In this document: positions 24,291 to 35,214 of the stretch, in pieces
Layout: the number at the start of each line of letters is the position of its first letter
Position numbering within the stretch: the first letter of the stretch is position 1
Origin: HGM04593 sp045588485
GTDB lineage: Bacteria; Bacteroidota; Bacteroidia; Bacteroidales; Bacteroidaceae
Length of the DNA stretch: 58,162 nucleotides
Reading direction: 5' to 3'
NCBI GenBank assembly: GCA_045588485.1
Contig: JAZNEI010000008.1
Coordinates: forward strand, 1 to 58,162
Program-made: the position numbers and the translations under genes
The notes under the pieces: model-generated
Database searches by the model: none
The model's input: only the letters and a program-made list of their open reading frames with translations
Told to the model about the DNA's origin: nothing

Positions 24291-27200
24291 AGGAAAAAAC
24301 ATGGCATCGCTCGAAGGAGAGTTCGTCATAGACTTTCGCAGTGAACCATTAAAATCGGCCGGTATATTTGCAATCACAGGCAATACAGGGTCGGGCAAAA
24401 GTACTCTGCTCGACACAATGTGTATAGCGCTGTTCAATGAGTCGCCACGCACAAAGAAGGTGGTTGACAGCGCCCAACTTCCCGACACACAAACCGAGAC
24501 AATCCAAGAGAGTGACACCCGTAACATTTTGCGCCGTGGATGCACCAACGGATATGCCGAGTGTGATTTTCTTGCACTCGACGGTAAGGAGTATCGCGCA
24601 CGCTGGAGTGTACACCGTGCCGACAACAAACCCGAAGGACGGTTGCAGAGTGCTACACACTCGCTTCTTTGTCTGACCGACAATATTAAACTATCGGGGA
24701 CAAAGACCGAACTGCTGAAGATGATAACCGAACTACTGGGACTCACTTTCGACCAGTTCTCACGCGCTGTACTGCTGGCACAGGGCGATTTTGCCACATT
24801 CCTGAAAGCGAAATCGCGCGATAAATCTGAGATACTTGAGAAACTGACCGGAACAGACCTCTATTCACAAATATCAAAAAAAATATATACAAAGAGCAAG
24901 GAGGCTGCAAGTAATCTGGCACAGATTGCAAGCCGAATAGAGGAGATAACACTATTGAGCGACGAGGAACTGATGAAACTCGGTAGCGAGAAAGAGAGTT
25001 TGGAAAAAGAGAAAAGCGATGTACAGCGAACAGAGAAGATACTCGAAAAAAACATCGAATGGCTCGAACGTATGCTTTGCCTCGAAGCCGAAGAAAAGAG
25101 TGCAAAAGAGGAGGTAGAGCGACTGCAAGCAGCCGCAAAAGCCCTTGCACCCACAAAAGAGCATCTGGGACGGATAGACAGCGTACAACCGATACGCGAC
25201 ACATATACCAATATTCTTTCACTCAAAAGAAAGATAAAAGAGTACAACGAACAGTATCAGCAACTATCGAAACAGAAGATTGAGGATACAGCACTGTTTG
25301 CCAAATCCGAGCAGGAGTTTGCCACACTGATAGAGGAGCAAAACAGTATCAACAACAGGTGGAACGAGACAGAGCCTAAGATACGCGAAACGCAAAAGAT
25401 TGAAAGCGAAAGAGAGATACACAAAAAACAACTTACCGAGAACAGAACAGCCGTAAATAACGAAAAAAGACTTCTCGAGGAGTGTAAAAAGAGCATTGTC
25501 GCCATCAACACACAAATTGCAACAAAAAACAGTGAACTGAAAAATATTGATGAGTGGCAAAAAAGCCGTACCCGGCATTATGAGATTGTTCCCGGTATCG
25601 AGAGTATAATACAAGATGTCAAAGAGGCCGCAGAAGCCGAGAATCTCATAAAAGAGAAAAAAAGGCTGAAGGATACTGCCACTACCCTGCTGAAAGGCTA
25701 CAATGAACAGTTGGAACTTGCGCAAAGAGAGAGAGAAAGACTAAACTCGACACTTACACAAGAGATTGCCACACTGCGCAGCAGGCTTGTCGAGGGAGAG
25801 CCATGCCCTGTATGCGGCAGCAGACATCACGAAATATCGTCGGCCGAGGGCAATATATTACAAGAGGAGTTGCTGATTAAGGCAAAGAAAGAGAATGAGA
25901 ATATCATTACTCATCTTACCGATTGTATCGAAAAGTGCCGCATAGAGATTACATCACTCGCCACATCCATAGAGGGATACAACAACATATATAACACAAA
26001 ACTGCAAAGAGTGAAGGGGCTGTTACAGCCGCTGCTGACTCATAACGAGGCCACTATAGATGAACTACGCAACATTGCCGACGAAATAAAGAGAATAGGA
26101 GCCGAGTGGAAAGAGAAAGAGCAGAAAAAAGGCAGCGCAGAACGCGAAATATCGGCTCTTGGAACAAAGGTACTTGCAACAGAAAGCCGCATAGCAGAGC
26201 TTGTCATCTCAATTAAGGAAAAGGAGAGCAAATACGAAGCATTGGAACAGTTGATAGCTACACAAGAGAGACGAATAAACGAACTGTTAGGGTGTAACAA
26301 CAGCAGCGAGAGTGTCGAAAAAAGATTCCGCGAACAGATAAAAGAGATAAACTCAAAGGTTACACAAAGCAGCGAAAAACGTAACACCCTACTCATAAGG
26401 GTGGAAAAAGTAGAGCAACAGATAACAATAGTTCGGCAGAGCATAGAGCAGACCGAGATAGAATTCGAGAATCACAAACAGCAGATTGTAGATTTTCTTG
26501 ATTCGCAAAGCGAGAGTATGTCCCTCGAAGAGTTGCACCATCTGGCAACAATACCTGTACCCGAAATTGCCAAAATGAGAAACAGCATCGAGGATGCAGA
26601 ATCGAGACTTTTGGCTGCCACGACAAAGCTCGGTGAGCGCAGTCGCAACGTAACGCAACATTTGAATGCCGAGACACGTCCGAACGAGAATGAGACAAAA
26701 GAGGAACTTATACAAAGACTCTCCGTTTGCCGCAAAGATATTGCGACATACGGCGAAAGACTGACGCAGATAGCAATACTCCTAAACAATGACAAGAGCA
26801 ACAAAGCAAAGACCGAAGAACTGCGACAGAGATACGATGAGTGTGCACGGATAGCCACTGATTGGGAGAAACTGAATATATTGTTGGGTTCGAGTGACGG
26901 AAATAAATTCAGGATGATAGCACAAGGATACACATTGGACATCATGCTTGCATACGCAAACAAACACCTAAAAGAGCTGACCAACAGATACGAACTTGCC
27001 CGCATCTCGTCCGACTCACTCGCAATAAAGGTAATAGACCAAGATATGTTGTCCGAATCACGCTCGGTACATTCACTCTCGGGTGGCGAGACATTCCTTG
27101 TGTCATTGGCATTGGCTCTGGCGCTATCGTCACTATCATCTAACAAAATGTCGATAGAGTCGCTATTCATAGACGAAGGATTCGGTTCGCTCGACAAAGA

Positions 27201-27360
27201 GGTATTGAGCGTGGCAATGGATGCACTAGACAGACTACAGTATCAGGGGCGTAAGATAGGTGTTATATCCCACCTATCAGATATGATAGAACGCATCCCA
27301 ACGCAGATTCGTGTGATAAGCTCGACAGAGGGGAAAAGCAGTATTAAGATTATTGGCTGA
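24271..27360 (+). CDS. sbcC: Exonuclease subunit SbcC
   Basis: A 1029-residue Rad50-like SMC ATPase. Walker A is ITGNTGSGKSTLLDTM near residue 36. Two long coiled-coil arms flank the zinc hook CPVCG near residue 512. The ABC signature is LSGGETFLVSLALALALSSL, and Walker B is ESLFIDEGFGSLD near the C-terminus. It partners SbcD in cleaving DNA hairpins. The adjacency to many long hairpins in this genome may matter, since SbcCD is known to attack such structures. Confidence 0.95.
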   Translation: MKILAIRGKNMASLEGEFVIDFRSEPLKSAGIFAITGNTGSGKSTLLDTMCIALFNESPRTKKVVDSAQLPDTQTETIQESDTRNILRRGCTNGYAECDFLALDGKEYRARWSVHRADNKPEGRLQSATHSLLCLTDNIKLSGTKTELLKMITELLGLTFDQFSRAVLLAQGDFATFLKAKSRDKSEILEKLTGTDLYSQISKKIYTKSKEAASNLAQIASRIEEITLLSDEELMKLGSEKESLEKEKSDVQRTEKILEKNIEWLERMLCLEAEEKSAKEEVERLQAAAKALAPTKEHLGRIDSVQPIRDTYTNILSLKRKIKEYNEQYQQLSKQKIEDTALFAKSEQEFATLIEEQNSINNRWNETEPKIRETQKIESEREIHKKQLTENRTAVNNEKRLLEECKKSIVAINTQIATKNSELKNIDEWQKSRTRHYEIVPGIESIIQDVKEAAEAENLIKEKKRLKDTATTLLKGYNEQLELAQRERERLNSTLTQEIATLRSRLVEGEPCPVCGSRHHEISSAEGNILQEELLIKAKKENENIITHLTDCIEKCRIEITSLATSIEGYNNIYNTKLQRVKGLLQPLLTHNEATIDELRNIADEIKRIGAEWKEKEQKKGSAEREISALGTKVLATESRIAELVISIKEKESKYEALEQLIATQERRINELLGCNNSSESVEKRFREQIKEINSKVTQSSEKRNTLLIRVEKVEQQITIVRQSIEQTEIEFENHKQQIVDFLDSQSESMSLEELHHLATIPVPEIAKMRNSIEDAESRLLAATTKLGERSRNVTQHLNAETRPNENETKEELIQRLSVCRKDIATYGERLTQIAILLNNDKSNKAKTEELRQRYDECARIATDWEKLNILLGSSDGNKFRMIAQGYTLDIMLAYANKHLKELTNRYELARISSDSLAIKVIDQDMLSESRSVHSLSGGETFLVSLALALALSSLSSNKMSIESLFIDEGFGSLDKEVLSVAMDALDRLQYQGRKIGVISHLSDMIERIPTQIRVISSTEGKSSIKIIG

Positions 27361-27369
27361 TAATATTTT

Positions 27370-30300
27370 ATGACAGATTACAAGACTCTTTACGTATATA
27401 AAGCATCGGCAGGTTCGGGAAAGACATTTACATTGGCGTTAGAATATATGAAACTTCTAATAGCCAATCCAAGAGCCTATAAGCACACGCTTGCCGTAAC
27501 ATTCACCAACAAAGCTACCGGTGAGATGAAAGAGCGTATATTAAGTACACTCTATGGCGTGGCAAAAGGTATTTCCTCGGCAGATGAATATCTGAAGAAA
27601 CTATGCGAAGCATTTCCTACAATGGGCGAAGCTGACATACGCAGCCGGGCACACGAAGCAATGAATATGCTTCTGCACGACTACGGCCATTTTCGCATAC
27701 AGACGATTGATGCATTCTTCCAGAGTGTGCTACGCGGACTTGCCAAGGAGCTTGAACTAAGCAGCGACCTTGAAATTGTTATCGACAATGATAACCAAAT
27801 GTTGTCGAACACTGTAGACCTGCTGATAAAACGTCTGACACCGACTTGTCAAGAGATGGGTTGGTTGGTAGAGTATGTCGAGGAGTATCTTCAGCAAGAT
27901 AAAGGATGGAATGTAAGAAATGCCATAAAAAGATTCTCGGAGAATATTACTAAAGAGGAGTATCAACAGAAAGGCGATAACCTTCGCCGACAGATAAGCG
28001 AGAACAACGGTGCCCTACTCGAAGATTACCGCAAGAAGCTTAAGACATACGAGCAGAGTATCTGTAATCGTGTAAGAGACATTGCCGAGCGATTCTTTAC
28101 CTTTACCAACAATCTTGGTCTCACAATAGATGACTTCACATACAAGAGTTCCGGTGCCTGGGGACATTTCAATAAACTGAGAGATGGTTCACTCGTACCC
28201 CTTGGTGCGCGTATGCTGGACTACATGAATAATCCATCGAAAATATCAAAAAAGCTCTCTGCTGCCGACTCACAAATTGTTGCGCAACTTCTTAAAGAGA
28301 ATGACGATATATACAAGCAAGAGGGAGCAAATTACGCAAGTGTAAAAGTTTCGCTTACTCGTTTCCATCAGTTGCGACTGCTGAACAGAATTGCCGAGAC
28401 ACTGCAAGAAGAGAATACACGTGAGAACCGTTTCCTATTGTCACAGACGACATACCTACTGAGCCGAATGATTGACAAAGACACATCATTCATCTTCGAA
28501 AAAATAGGTACAGAGATTAATCACATCTTCATTGACGAGTTCCAGGATACCTCGCAACTACAATGGATGTGTTTCAAGGTACTGCTCGACGAGGTAATGT
28601 CACGAGGTGGATTCAATCTTATAGTAGGCGACGTAAAACAGGCTATCTACCGTTGGCGAAACAGCGATTGGAACATTCTTAACAATATGGAGAGGGAGTT
28701 CAACAGTTCACAGGTTGGCGATTATCTTACAGAAAAGATGTTCAGCAAGAATACAACCAACTACCGCAGCCTTCATAAGATTGTAAGATTCAATAACGCC
28801 CTATTCCGCGAAGCTGCCAAGACAATGGCTGTCACATATAGTAACGACCTTGGTACACGTCTTGCCGACCTTACAAAAGCATATAGCGATGTCGAGCAAC
28901 ATCTATCGCCGAATAAGGAGGATGCAGGATATGCCGAAATGCGACTCATCAATGCCGGAAAAGGAAACGATTTCAAAGATGCCGTGAACCGAGAGCTTAC
29001 CAAAAGTATAAAAATGCTCATAGATGAAGGTGTGCAACCATCGGACATTACCATTCTTGTCCGTAAACGCAACGTAATCCCATCCATCATAGAGGCTTTC
29101 AACAGAGATTTGCCACAGTACAGCATAATTTCGGACAGTGCCTATCAGTTGTCATCATCGACAGCTCTGCGCATCATAATTGCAGCTATGCGCAACATTT
29201 TGGCACCCGAAGATAGGATAAACAGCATAGAACTTGTCAAATTATATAATAGAGCTATAAATAATCGGGAGATTGAAGATAGTTATCTGTTCACTCTTGG
29301 AAAAAATTACGACATCCTGCTGCCACCGGCTTTCATACAAAAGCGCAAGGAGCTTGCCGAGGTTCCAATCACCGAGCTTATCGAGCAACTGATTATGGTG
29401 TTCAATCTGAACACATTGCAGGGAGAGGAGAGTTATATATACTCTTTTCTCGACGTTACATCGGAATATCTGGCAACAAACAGCAGCAGCCTGAACGACT
29501 TTATCACAGCGTGGGACGAAGAGCTTGGTGACAAATGTATTCCTGCAGGCACCGGCAACAATGTAAATATTGTCACAATGCACAAGTCTAAAGGATTAGA
29601 GTTTCACACGGTAATAATCCCATACGCAAGCTGGGGATACAACGAAATAAAGAATGAGATTATATGGTGTCACCCAAACACCGAACCGTTCAATGAGCTT
29701 GACCTTTTACCCGTTAATTTCTCAAAAGTATTGCTTAATTCTATATTTGCCGATTCCTACAATAACGAGTATCTATTTAAGCTTGTGGATAACATGAACC
29801 TGCTATATGTTGCATTTACCCGTGCCGAAGCCAACCTGATAGTATTCTCAAATGCAAAGGCAAATAGCGACGAGACAGGTTCGGTGCTTGCACAAGTCAT
29901 TGACAAGACCGGTCTTGAAGATTCGGTATACGACAGCACGCAGATGCGCTTCACATACGGCGAAATAGTACCAAGCAAAACCAAGGACAAAGAGGATAAA
30001 AAAAACAAAGAAGAGGTCAATCCATTTACTATGAAACCCGAGCAGATAAATCAGGAATTTGTTTCGTATGAAAACCGACTGACCTCACGCCAATCACACA
30101 ACCTCACCCGGTTCCTTGCCGAAAGCAATTCAGATATAGAAGATACCGAGTACATAGAGAAAGGAGAACTTCTACACGATATAATGTCGACACTGATAAC
30201 GGGAGAAGAGTTGGAGAAAGAGCTAACAAAGAGACAGATAGAAGGAATAATAGGCAGTGACAACGAAAAAGCCCAAATAAAAAGACTCATAGAGAGAGCC

Positions 30301-30582
30301 TTATCCAATCCAAAGGCAAAGCCCTGGTTCGACAGACAATACAAGATAATTACCGAATGTAGCATACTCTACCGCGATGGCATACAAAAGAGCTGTCGCC
30401 CCGACCGAGTGATAATAGATGGCAATAATGCCATTGTTGTGGATTTCAAGTTTGGTAAAGAGAGTCCGAGACACGTGATACAGGTACAAGAATATATGAG
30501 CTATCTTGCACTTATGGGTTACCACAATGTAAAAGGATACTTATGGTACGTGTATAAAAACCATATATCCGAAGTAAAATAA
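27370..30582 (+). CDS. AddA/RecB-like UvrD-type helicase-nuclease
   Basis: A 1070-residue superfamily 1 helicase. Walker A is YKASAGSGKTFTLALEYM (residues about 8-25), motif II is HIFIDEFQDTSQLQW, motif III lies near IVGDVKQAIYRWR, and motif V/VI covers VTMHKSKGLEFHTVIIP and LLYVAFTRAEANLIVF. A C-terminal RecB-family nuclease domain shows ECSILYRDGIQKSCRPDRVII and VVDFKFGKE (DxK in place of ExK), then YMSYLALMG. It would unwind and degrade broken DNA ends with the AddB-like protein encoded next. It sits nine bases after sbcC. Naming as AddA rests on size, order and the partner. Confidence 0.85.
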   Translation: MTDYKTLYVYKASAGSGKTFTLALEYMKLLIANPRAYKHTLAVTFTNKATGEMKERILSTLYGVAKGISSADEYLKKLCEAFPTMGEADIRSRAHEAMNMLLHDYGHFRIQTIDAFFQSVLRGLAKELELSSDLEIVIDNDNQMLSNTVDLLIKRLTPTCQEMGWLVEYVEEYLQQDKGWNVRNAIKRFSENITKEEYQQKGDNLRRQISENNGALLEDYRKKLKTYEQSICNRVRDIAERFFTFTNNLGLTIDDFTYKSSGAWGHFNKLRDGSLVPLGARMLDYMNNPSKISKKLSAADSQIVAQLLKENDDIYKQEGANYASVKVSLTRFHQLRLLNRIAETLQEENTRENRFLLSQTTYLLSRMIDKDTSFIFEKIGTEINHIFIDEFQDTSQLQWMCFKVLLDEVMSRGGFNLIVGDVKQAIYRWRNSDWNILNNMEREFNSSQVGDYLTEKMFSKNTTNYRSLHKIVRFNNALFREAAKTMAVTYSNDLGTRLADLTKAYSDVEQHLSPNKEDAGYAEMRLINAGKGNDFKDAVNRELTKSIKMLIDEGVQPSDITILVRKRNVIPSIIEAFNRDLPQYSIISDSAYQLSSSTALRIIIAAMRNILAPEDRINSIELVKLYNRAINNREIEDSYLFTLGKNYDILLPPAFIQKRKELAEVPITELIEQLIMVFNLNTLQGEESYIYSFLDVTSEYLATNSSSLNDFITAWDEELGDKCIPAGTGNNVNIVTMHKSKGLEFHTVIIPYASWGYNEIKNEIIWCHPNTEPFNELDLLPVNFSKVLLNSIFADSYNNEYLFKLVDNMNLLYVAFTRAEANLIVFSNAKANSDETGSVLAQVIDKTGLEDSVYDSTQMRFTYGEIVPSKTKDKEDKKNKEEVNPFTMKPEQINQEFVSYENRLTSRQSHNLTRFLAESNSDIEDTEYIEKGELLHDIMSTLITGEELEKELTKRQIEGIIGSDNEKAQIKRLIERALSNPKAKPWFDRQYKIITECSILYRDGIQKSCRPDRVIIDGNNAIVVDFKFGKESPRHVIQVQEYMSYLALMGYHNVKGYLWYVYKNHISEVK

Positions 30583-30600
30583 GGAAACAGAAAAAGAATT

Positions 30601-33468
30601 ATGACTACACATAACACCCCTTTTCTAAAGCTCGTTGCATCCGATATATTCCAACGTTTCAACGGCGAACTTAATGATATTGCCATAGTATTCCCCAACA
30701 AACGTGCAGGGCTGTTCTTCAACGAGTATCTTACACAACTAAGCGGACGACCGTTGTGGAGTCCTACATATATTACAATAAGCGACCTGTTCCAGCAGTG
30801 CAGTAATGCAGTACTTGGCGACCCCATTCTGCTTGTGAGCAAATTGTACAAAGAGTATGTCCGACACACCCACAGCAGCGAGTCGATAGATAGTTTCTAC
30901 TTTTGGGGCGAGATTCTGATTAAGGATTTCGACGATATAGACAAAAATCTGGTCAAAGCAAAAGAGTTGTTCGGCAACCTTAACGACCTTAGAAGCATTG
31001 GCAATGCAAGCGATGCTCTTGACGAGGAACAAAAAGAGGCCATAAAACAGTTCTTCATCAACTTCAATCCCGATGAGGAGAGCGAATTGAAAAGACGTTT
31101 TCTGCACATCTGGCAGGTTATGGGCAAAATTTACGACTCGTTCAGAGAGCAACTGCGAAACGAAGGAATAGCATACGAAGGCATGATGTACCGCGATGTA
31201 CTCGAAAGACAGGAGGAGCTGCAACTACCCTACCGGCAATATATATTTGTGGGATTCAATGCGCTGAACCGCGTAGAGAGCACCCTGTTCGAGACTATAA
31301 ATAAAAGCGGAAAGGCTCTCTTTTATTGGGACTATGATAAAAGCTACATCGAAAACAGCTCGCACGAGGCAGGACGCTTTATGCGCAGTAATCTACAAAG
31401 GTTCCCCAATGCTCTGAAGGATGCAGAATACAATAACATATACGACAAGAAAATTGATATTGTATCTACAACAACCGACAGTATACAGATGCGCTATGCT
31501 TCGCAGTGGATTAAGGAGCATTGGGAAAAGAATAAAGAGGTGGAGACTGCTGTTATATTGTGCGATGAGAGCAAGCTCGAGTCGGTGTACCACATAATCC
31601 CCGACAAAGTCGAAGAGCGCAACATAACAATGGGATTCCCTGTATCGCATACACCTATATTCGACCTTGTAAAGCAGCTTGTAACTTTGCAGACAACGGG
31701 GTACGACGAACAGCACGGTACATTCGGTGCGCAATACGTCTGCACAATTCTGAACCATCCGTATATAAAGAAATTGTCGCATAAAGCAAGAACGATAATA
31801 AAAGATATTACCGAAGAGCGTATACTTTTCCCTCCCCTTACAACATTTGCCGATGACGAGCTTTTAGAGAGAATCTTCACATACCACGACGATACTACAA
31901 GATGGTTGCTCTCGCTTGGCGATATAGTACAAACGATAGCCAAGAGCACCCCACCGCCCACAAAAAACGATGAAGATGAGAGCAATAGAGAAGCCAACAT
32001 CTACAATGAGCTTTTCCTTGAAGCCGACCTAAAGGTCTTTACACAGACGCAACGTCTTGTACACCTATTGGGCAGCGGCGAGTTGACACTATCTAAAAAG
32101 ACATTGGGCAACCTGCTGCTGCGTATACTATCGAGCGCCACTATTCCATTCCATGGCGAACCAGTTGTAGGTATGCAGATAATGGGATTACTGGAGACAA
32201 GAAACCTCGATTTCAAAAATATCATCTTCCTATCGGCAAACGAAGGTAACCTGCCAAAGAGTAGCATCGAAACATCATTCATCCCATACAATCTTCGTCG
32301 TGCGTTCGGACTTACTCTGAGCGAGCACCGCGACTCGATATATGCATATAACTTCTATCGTCTGCTGCAACGTGCCGAGAATGTGACAATAGTGTACAAT
32401 GGCTCAAATGCAGGTTCGGGACGAAACGGCTGTTCACGATACATACTTCAACTGATGGCTAATGGACAATGCAGAAATAAATTGGCACTTATATCATCAC
32501 AAAAGATTGTGCAAGAGCCACATAACAAGGTAGAGAAAAGCAAAGAGATATTAGAGGCTCTGCGCAAAATATACGATAATTCCAAAGGAACAGGACGCGC
32601 CCTCTCGCCCAGTGCCATAAACTGTTATATCGACTGTTCACTGCGTTTCTTCTACCGTTATGTGATGAAACTGAAAAAATATGAACAGATAAAAACCGAG
32701 ATTCAAGGAAATGATTTCGGACTTATATTCCATAAAGCAGCCGAACTGTTCTACGATGAGGTAACAAGCAAAAATAACGGAACAATAGAACGCGGCGACC
32801 TACTACCCTACCTCGAAGAAGATGCCCATCTGTATACCTTTGTCGACAAAGCCTTTAAGGAGGAGTTTTTCAAGAGTACCCCCATATACGATGGCGAGCA
32901 GTATATGAACCGCGAAATAATACATCGTCTGCTGAAACGCCTTGTACAGATGGACATCACACACACACCGTTTGAATATGTCGGTAGCGAAAAAGATATA
33001 TTTTTCGACTACACGGTAGATTTATCCGATGGTCCATTGCCACTAAGAATTGGAGGACGAACAGACCGGATGGACCGCAAGAACGGCATACTCGAAATTA
33101 TAGACTACAAGACAGGAGGTAAGGAAGAGAGTATCGACAATCTTAATAAAGTATTTACCCACGAGGGAAAGAGCACAAACTACATATTCCAGGCATTGCT
33201 CTATTGTGTTGCAGCGTTAGAAAATGGTATAACACAGAAGGTACTCCCCTCACTCATATACATACACCATAAGGCCGGAACCAACCGCAACGATTATGTA
33301 GTCAAGATGGGTGGTAGTCCCGTAGATGTGACAGCAATACAAGATGAGTTTAAAAAGCTGTTGCAAGAGCTACTTAAAGAAATATTCGACACATCAACAC
33401 CCTTTGAGGCAACCGACAAGAAAGAGCGTTGTACCTATTGCGACTTTAAACAAATCTGCAACCGATAA
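30601..33468 (+). CDS. AddB-like PD-(D/E)XK nuclease with Fe-S cluster motif
   Basis: A 955-residue protein. The N-terminal part resembles an inactivated UvrD-like helicase (IAIVFPNKRAGLFFNEYL replaces a Walker A). The C-terminal nuclease has IGGRTDRMDRKNGILEIIDYKTGGK, giving D and DxK residues, and QALLYC. Four cysteines fit the AddB iron-sulfur pattern: one in DCSLRFFYRYVM and three at the end in CTYCDFKQIC. It pairs with the AddA-like helicase 18 bases upstream for end resection. The gene ends directly against the next ATG. Confidence 0.85.
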   Translation: MTTHNTPFLKLVASDIFQRFNGELNDIAIVFPNKRAGLFFNEYLTQLSGRPLWSPTYITISDLFQQCSNAVLGDPILLVSKLYKEYVRHTHSSESIDSFYFWGEILIKDFDDIDKNLVKAKELFGNLNDLRSIGNASDALDEEQKEAIKQFFINFNPDEESELKRRFLHIWQVMGKIYDSFREQLRNEGIAYEGMMYRDVLERQEELQLPYRQYIFVGFNALNRVESTLFETINKSGKALFYWDYDKSYIENSSHEAGRFMRSNLQRFPNALKDAEYNNIYDKKIDIVSTTTDSIQMRYASQWIKEHWEKNKEVETAVILCDESKLESVYHIIPDKVEERNITMGFPVSHTPIFDLVKQLVTLQTTGYDEQHGTFGAQYVCTILNHPYIKKLSHKARTIIKDITEERILFPPLTTFADDELLERIFTYHDDTTRWLLSLGDIVQTIAKSTPPPTKNDEDESNREANIYNELFLEADLKVFTQTQRLVHLLGSGELTLSKKTLGNLLLRILSSATIPFHGEPVVGMQIMGLLETRNLDFKNIIFLSANEGNLPKSSIETSFIPYNLRRAFGLTLSEHRDSIYAYNFYRLLQRAENVTIVYNGSNAGSGRNGCSRYILQLMANGQCRNKLALISSQKIVQEPHNKVEKSKEILEALRKIYDNSKGTGRALSPSAINCYIDCSLRFFYRYVMKLKKYEQIKTEIQGNDFGLIFHKAAELFYDEVTSKNNGTIERGDLLPYLEEDAHLYTFVDKAFKEEFFKSTPIYDGEQYMNREIIHRLLKRLVQMDITHTPFEYVGSEKDIFFDYTVDLSDGPLPLRIGGRTDRMDRKNGILEIIDYKTGGKEESIDNLNKVFTHEGKSTNYIFQALLYCVAALENGITQKVLPSLIYIHHKAGTNRNDYVVKMGGSPVDVTAIQDEFKKLLQELLKEIFDTSTPFEATDKKERCTYCDFKQICNR

Positions 33469-35196
33469 ATGATATATAAAGATAAAGACACAGACAAATA
33501 TATGAACAGGATAGAACTTTTAAGAAAAGAGTTGTCTCATATATTCGACGACAACCTTAGTACATCTTATCGATGGCATAACTACTTCGATTATCTAATC
33601 ATCTCTATGATAATAATCTCCACTGTCGAGGTATTTCTATCGACCTACCCCGGCATTGTCGAGAAATATGGCCTTTGGCTGCATATAATAGATTATACAA
33701 CCATCGGACTGTTTACCATAGAGATTATTTTACGCATCTGGTGCGCCGACCTTCTTGACGAGAAATACCGAGGTTTCAAAGGACGAATACGCTACTGCCT
33801 GTCTTTCTATGGACTGTTAGATCTTCTATCAGTACTGCCCTTCTACCTTAGCCATTTCATACAGTTTCCCTATAGTATGCTAAAGGTATTGCGTATAGCC
33901 CGACTGATACGTATCTTCCGTTATATGAAAGCATTCGGTATACTTAAACGTGCCATAAGATCTAAAAGAAACGAGATTGTAGTATCGATACAATTTGTTG
34001 TGATAGTAACACTCATCCTCTCGTTCCTGCTTTTCTTTGTCGAGCACGAGGCGCAGCCACAAGTGTATGACAGTTGCTGGAAAGCTATAATATGGTCGTT
34101 TGCACCGTTTATTGGAGACCCGGGCTATTATGCCAACAGCAATCCGCCCGTTACCAGCATCGGCTATTTAATTGTTTGCACTATAGGAGTATTAGGAATA
34201 GCAATCTTTGCCGTTCCTGCCGGTCTTATCGGTTCGGGATTTACAGAAATAATGGAAGAGGACAGAAAGACAAAAAAGATAAAAGAGAATATAAATAGTA
34301 TATTACACTCATTCATTTTCAACAAAGACCATCAATATACACAATTATACTCCGTTCCACGCTATAAGTCTTTGAGCAGTATAATTACACAGAAATTCAT
34401 ATCAGAGAGCGACATAATAGAGGCAGTCAAATGGTCAGAGTGCCTGCATCTGTATAATTTGGCAAATGCAGTAAATGTAGTCGACCATCCACACGACAGA
34501 GTTGTAGTCATTAACTACAAGAAGAACCGACCATACGGACTCTTCATCAACCGTGGTTCAAAGATTACAATAGTAAACGTTTCCGGCTCCCATGAACCCA
34601 TTAACGGATGGTTGGCCTATCATATAGCAAAGATAGGCGGTTTCAATTACATCTCTAAAGAGAATGAAGCAAGCAACGACCATCCACTATCCTACTATTA
34701 TATAAAAGAGAACAATAAGGATAGTAATCTGCGACTGTTCATCGACGATATAAACTCACTCTCGCAACCGGGTAGTTGGGCTATTACCATAATGGGAGCG
34801 AAAAGCCCACGAAATCACCCCACACAGATACATTTTTGCAAAAATGCCGATAGCATTAGTCCAAACAACCGCATAACCAACAACGAGCTATTCGATAAGT
34901 TATACAACGACATTGTAAGAAGTATGACAGGAGAGTTTGGCTATCACTGCGATAAACATATAATCAACACCGATAACAAGAGAAATTTAGCCTATCATAT
35001 AAACACCGAAAATGTCTTTCTGCTTAGTCTCGAATGTTATATATGGATGTTCGACGACCGATATATGGCAGTAATCAAATCACTAACCGATTCACTGAAC
35101 CGTACTCTGGAACCCGACAAAGAGAAAGTTATACCACAAGAAATGGTTACCCGAATGGATGAGAAAGATTTTGGAATGTTAAGTTACATCGACTGA
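33469..35196 (+). CDS. Voltage-gated-type ion channel with large C-terminal domain
   Basis: A 575-residue protein. Residues about 40-260 give six membrane segments of an ion-transport family channel. S4 is LRIARLIRIFRYMKAF with regularly spaced arginines. The pore region reads AIIWSFAPFIGDPGYYANSNPP and lacks the TVGYG filter of potassium channels. S6 is VCTIGVLGIAIFAVPAGLIGSGF. About 300 cytoplasmic residues follow, with no recognised nucleotide-binding motif. It starts immediately after the addB-like stop, so it is cotranscribed with the DNA-repair genes; the reason for that linkage is unknown. Confidence 0.8.
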   Translation: MIYKDKDTDKYMNRIELLRKELSHIFDDNLSTSYRWHNYFDYLIISMIIISTVEVFLSTYPGIVEKYGLWLHIIDYTTIGLFTIEIILRIWCADLLDEKYRGFKGRIRYCLSFYGLLDLLSVLPFYLSHFIQFPYSMLKVLRIARLIRIFRYMKAFGILKRAIRSKRNEIVVSIQFVVIVTLILSFLLFFVEHEAQPQVYDSCWKAIIWSFAPFIGDPGYYANSNPPVTSIGYLIVCTIGVLGIAIFAVPAGLIGSGFTEIMEEDRKTKKIKENINSILHSFIFNKDHQYTQLYSVPRYKSLSSIITQKFISESDIIEAVKWSECLHLYNLANAVNVVDHPHDRVVVINYKKNRPYGLFINRGSKITIVNVSGSHEPINGWLAYHIAKIGGFNYISKENEASNDHPLSYYYIKENNKDSNLRLFIDDINSLSQPGSWAITIMGAKSPRNHPTQIHFCKNADSISPNNRITNNELFDKLYNDIVRSMTGEFGYHCDKHIINTDNKRNLAYHINTENVFLLSLECYIWMFDDRYMAVIKSLTDSLNRTLEPDKEKVIPQEMVTRMDEKDFGMLSYID

Positions 35197-35214
35197 TGAA
35201 ACCCATTTATTAAC

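Noticed and set aside
33469..35196. Cyclic-nucleotide-gated potassium channel
   Set aside because: There is no TVGYG filter and no cyclic-nucleotide-binding motif in the C-terminal region.
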